A stretch of 5,901 nt of DNA from UBA1146 sp963854815 (GTDB lineage Bacteria > Planctomycetota > UBA8108 > UBA1146). Both the position numbers and the translations under genes were made by a program. Below, one piece after another: positions 5,742-5,901 of the stretch. The first letter of the stretch is position 1. Each line of letters starts with the position of its first letter. The notes beneath the pieces were generated by a model, which saw nothing but the letters and a program-made list of their open reading frames with translations, made no database searches and had not been told where the DNA came from. The DNA is taken from positions 1 through 5,901 of the forward strand of contig CAWLAN010000150.1 of the NCBI GenBank assembly GCA_963854815.1, read 5' to 3'.

Positions 5742-5901
5742 GCAATCCGGAAGATTCCCTCCCGAAGGTGGTCCTCAGGGATGCCGAGGCGGTGCTTCCC
5801 GATCGGGTTCTGCGTGCTGATATCGTCTTGCAAGGATCCGTGATCGCAGCGCTATCTGCCCCCGGCACAGCCGCCGGAGATGAGATCTGGGATCTGGGCG
5901 G
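5738..5901 (+). CDS. nagA: Amidohydrolase, probable N-acetylglucosamine-6-phosphate deacetylase, N-terminal fragment
   Basis: The frame starts at ATG 5738, runs without a stop through 54 codons, and leaves the window. The start overlaps the kinase stop as ATGA, and AGAGGAGGG (5723-5731) lies six bases upstream. The visible part is the small N-terminal beta-domain of the amidohydrolase superfamily: 'EAVLPDRVLRADIVLQG', then 'VIAAL' and 'IWDLGG'. This matches the usual start, N-A-x-V-V-x-P-D-x-V-x-x-x-D-V-L-I-x-x-G-x-I-x-A-I followed by I-D-L-x-G. NagA removes the acetyl group from GlcNAc-6-P to give glucosamine-6-P. The choice of NagA over other amidohydrolases (dihydroorotase, adenine deaminase and similar) rests on this short pattern plus the upstream sugar kinase. 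The metal-binding His residues lie beyond the window. Confidence 0.7.
   Translation, partial: MSNPEDSLPKVVLRDAEAVLPDRVLRADIVLQGSVIAALSAPGTAAGDEIWDLG

Overview
The window looks like chromosomal DNA of a GC-rich planctomycete or a close relative in the PVC group. The main evidence is a large secreted protein of the PVC-type membrane-bound dehydrogenase / cytochrome c architecture. It sits next to a secreted DUF1080 (3-keto-disaccharide hydrolase-type) protein; both families are greatly expanded in Planctomycetota and Verrucomicrobiota. The assignment rests on family content only; no phylogenetic marker was placed.

Layout from left to right. Positions 1-291 (+) hold the C-terminal end of a MinD/ParA-type ATPase, most like the FlhG/YlxH branch. 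A 112-bp convergent gap with a short direct repeat follows. Next come rpmH (ribosomal protein L34, 404-541, -) and its likely promoter. Positions 616-4654 (-) are a tightly packed three-gene operon transcribed leftward: a DUF962/Mpo1-like membrane protein, then the PVC-type dehydrogenase with a C-terminal haem c domain, then a DUF1080 protein with a long unassigned C-terminal half. The junctions are a 2-bp gap and an ATGA overlap. A 139-bp divergent intergenic region with a GC-rich hairpin separates this operon from a rightward pair: a ROK-family sugar kinase (4794-5741) and the first 54 codons of an amidohydrolase resembling N-acetylglucosamine-6-phosphate deacetylase (from 5738), joined by another ATGA overlap.

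How the genes may work together. The leftward operon encodes two exported proteins, a redox enzyme with its own haem and a DUF1080 glycan-type domain. This is consistent with periplasmic oxidation or processing of a carbohydrate, with a small membrane protein of the Mpo1 family made from the same message. The rightward pair suggests cytoplasmic amino-sugar use, with the kinase making GlcNAc-6-P and NagA deacetylating it. These roles are inferred from families and gene order; substrates cannot be read from the sequence.

All long open frames other than those listed are shadows of these genes in GC-rich DNA. I found no tRNA, rRNA, CRISPR, transposase or phage signature. No clearly new system is evident. 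The most interesting items are the orphan C-terminal half of the DUF1080 protein, the Mpo1-dehydrogenase-DUF1080 operon, and rpmH lying alone without rnpA.
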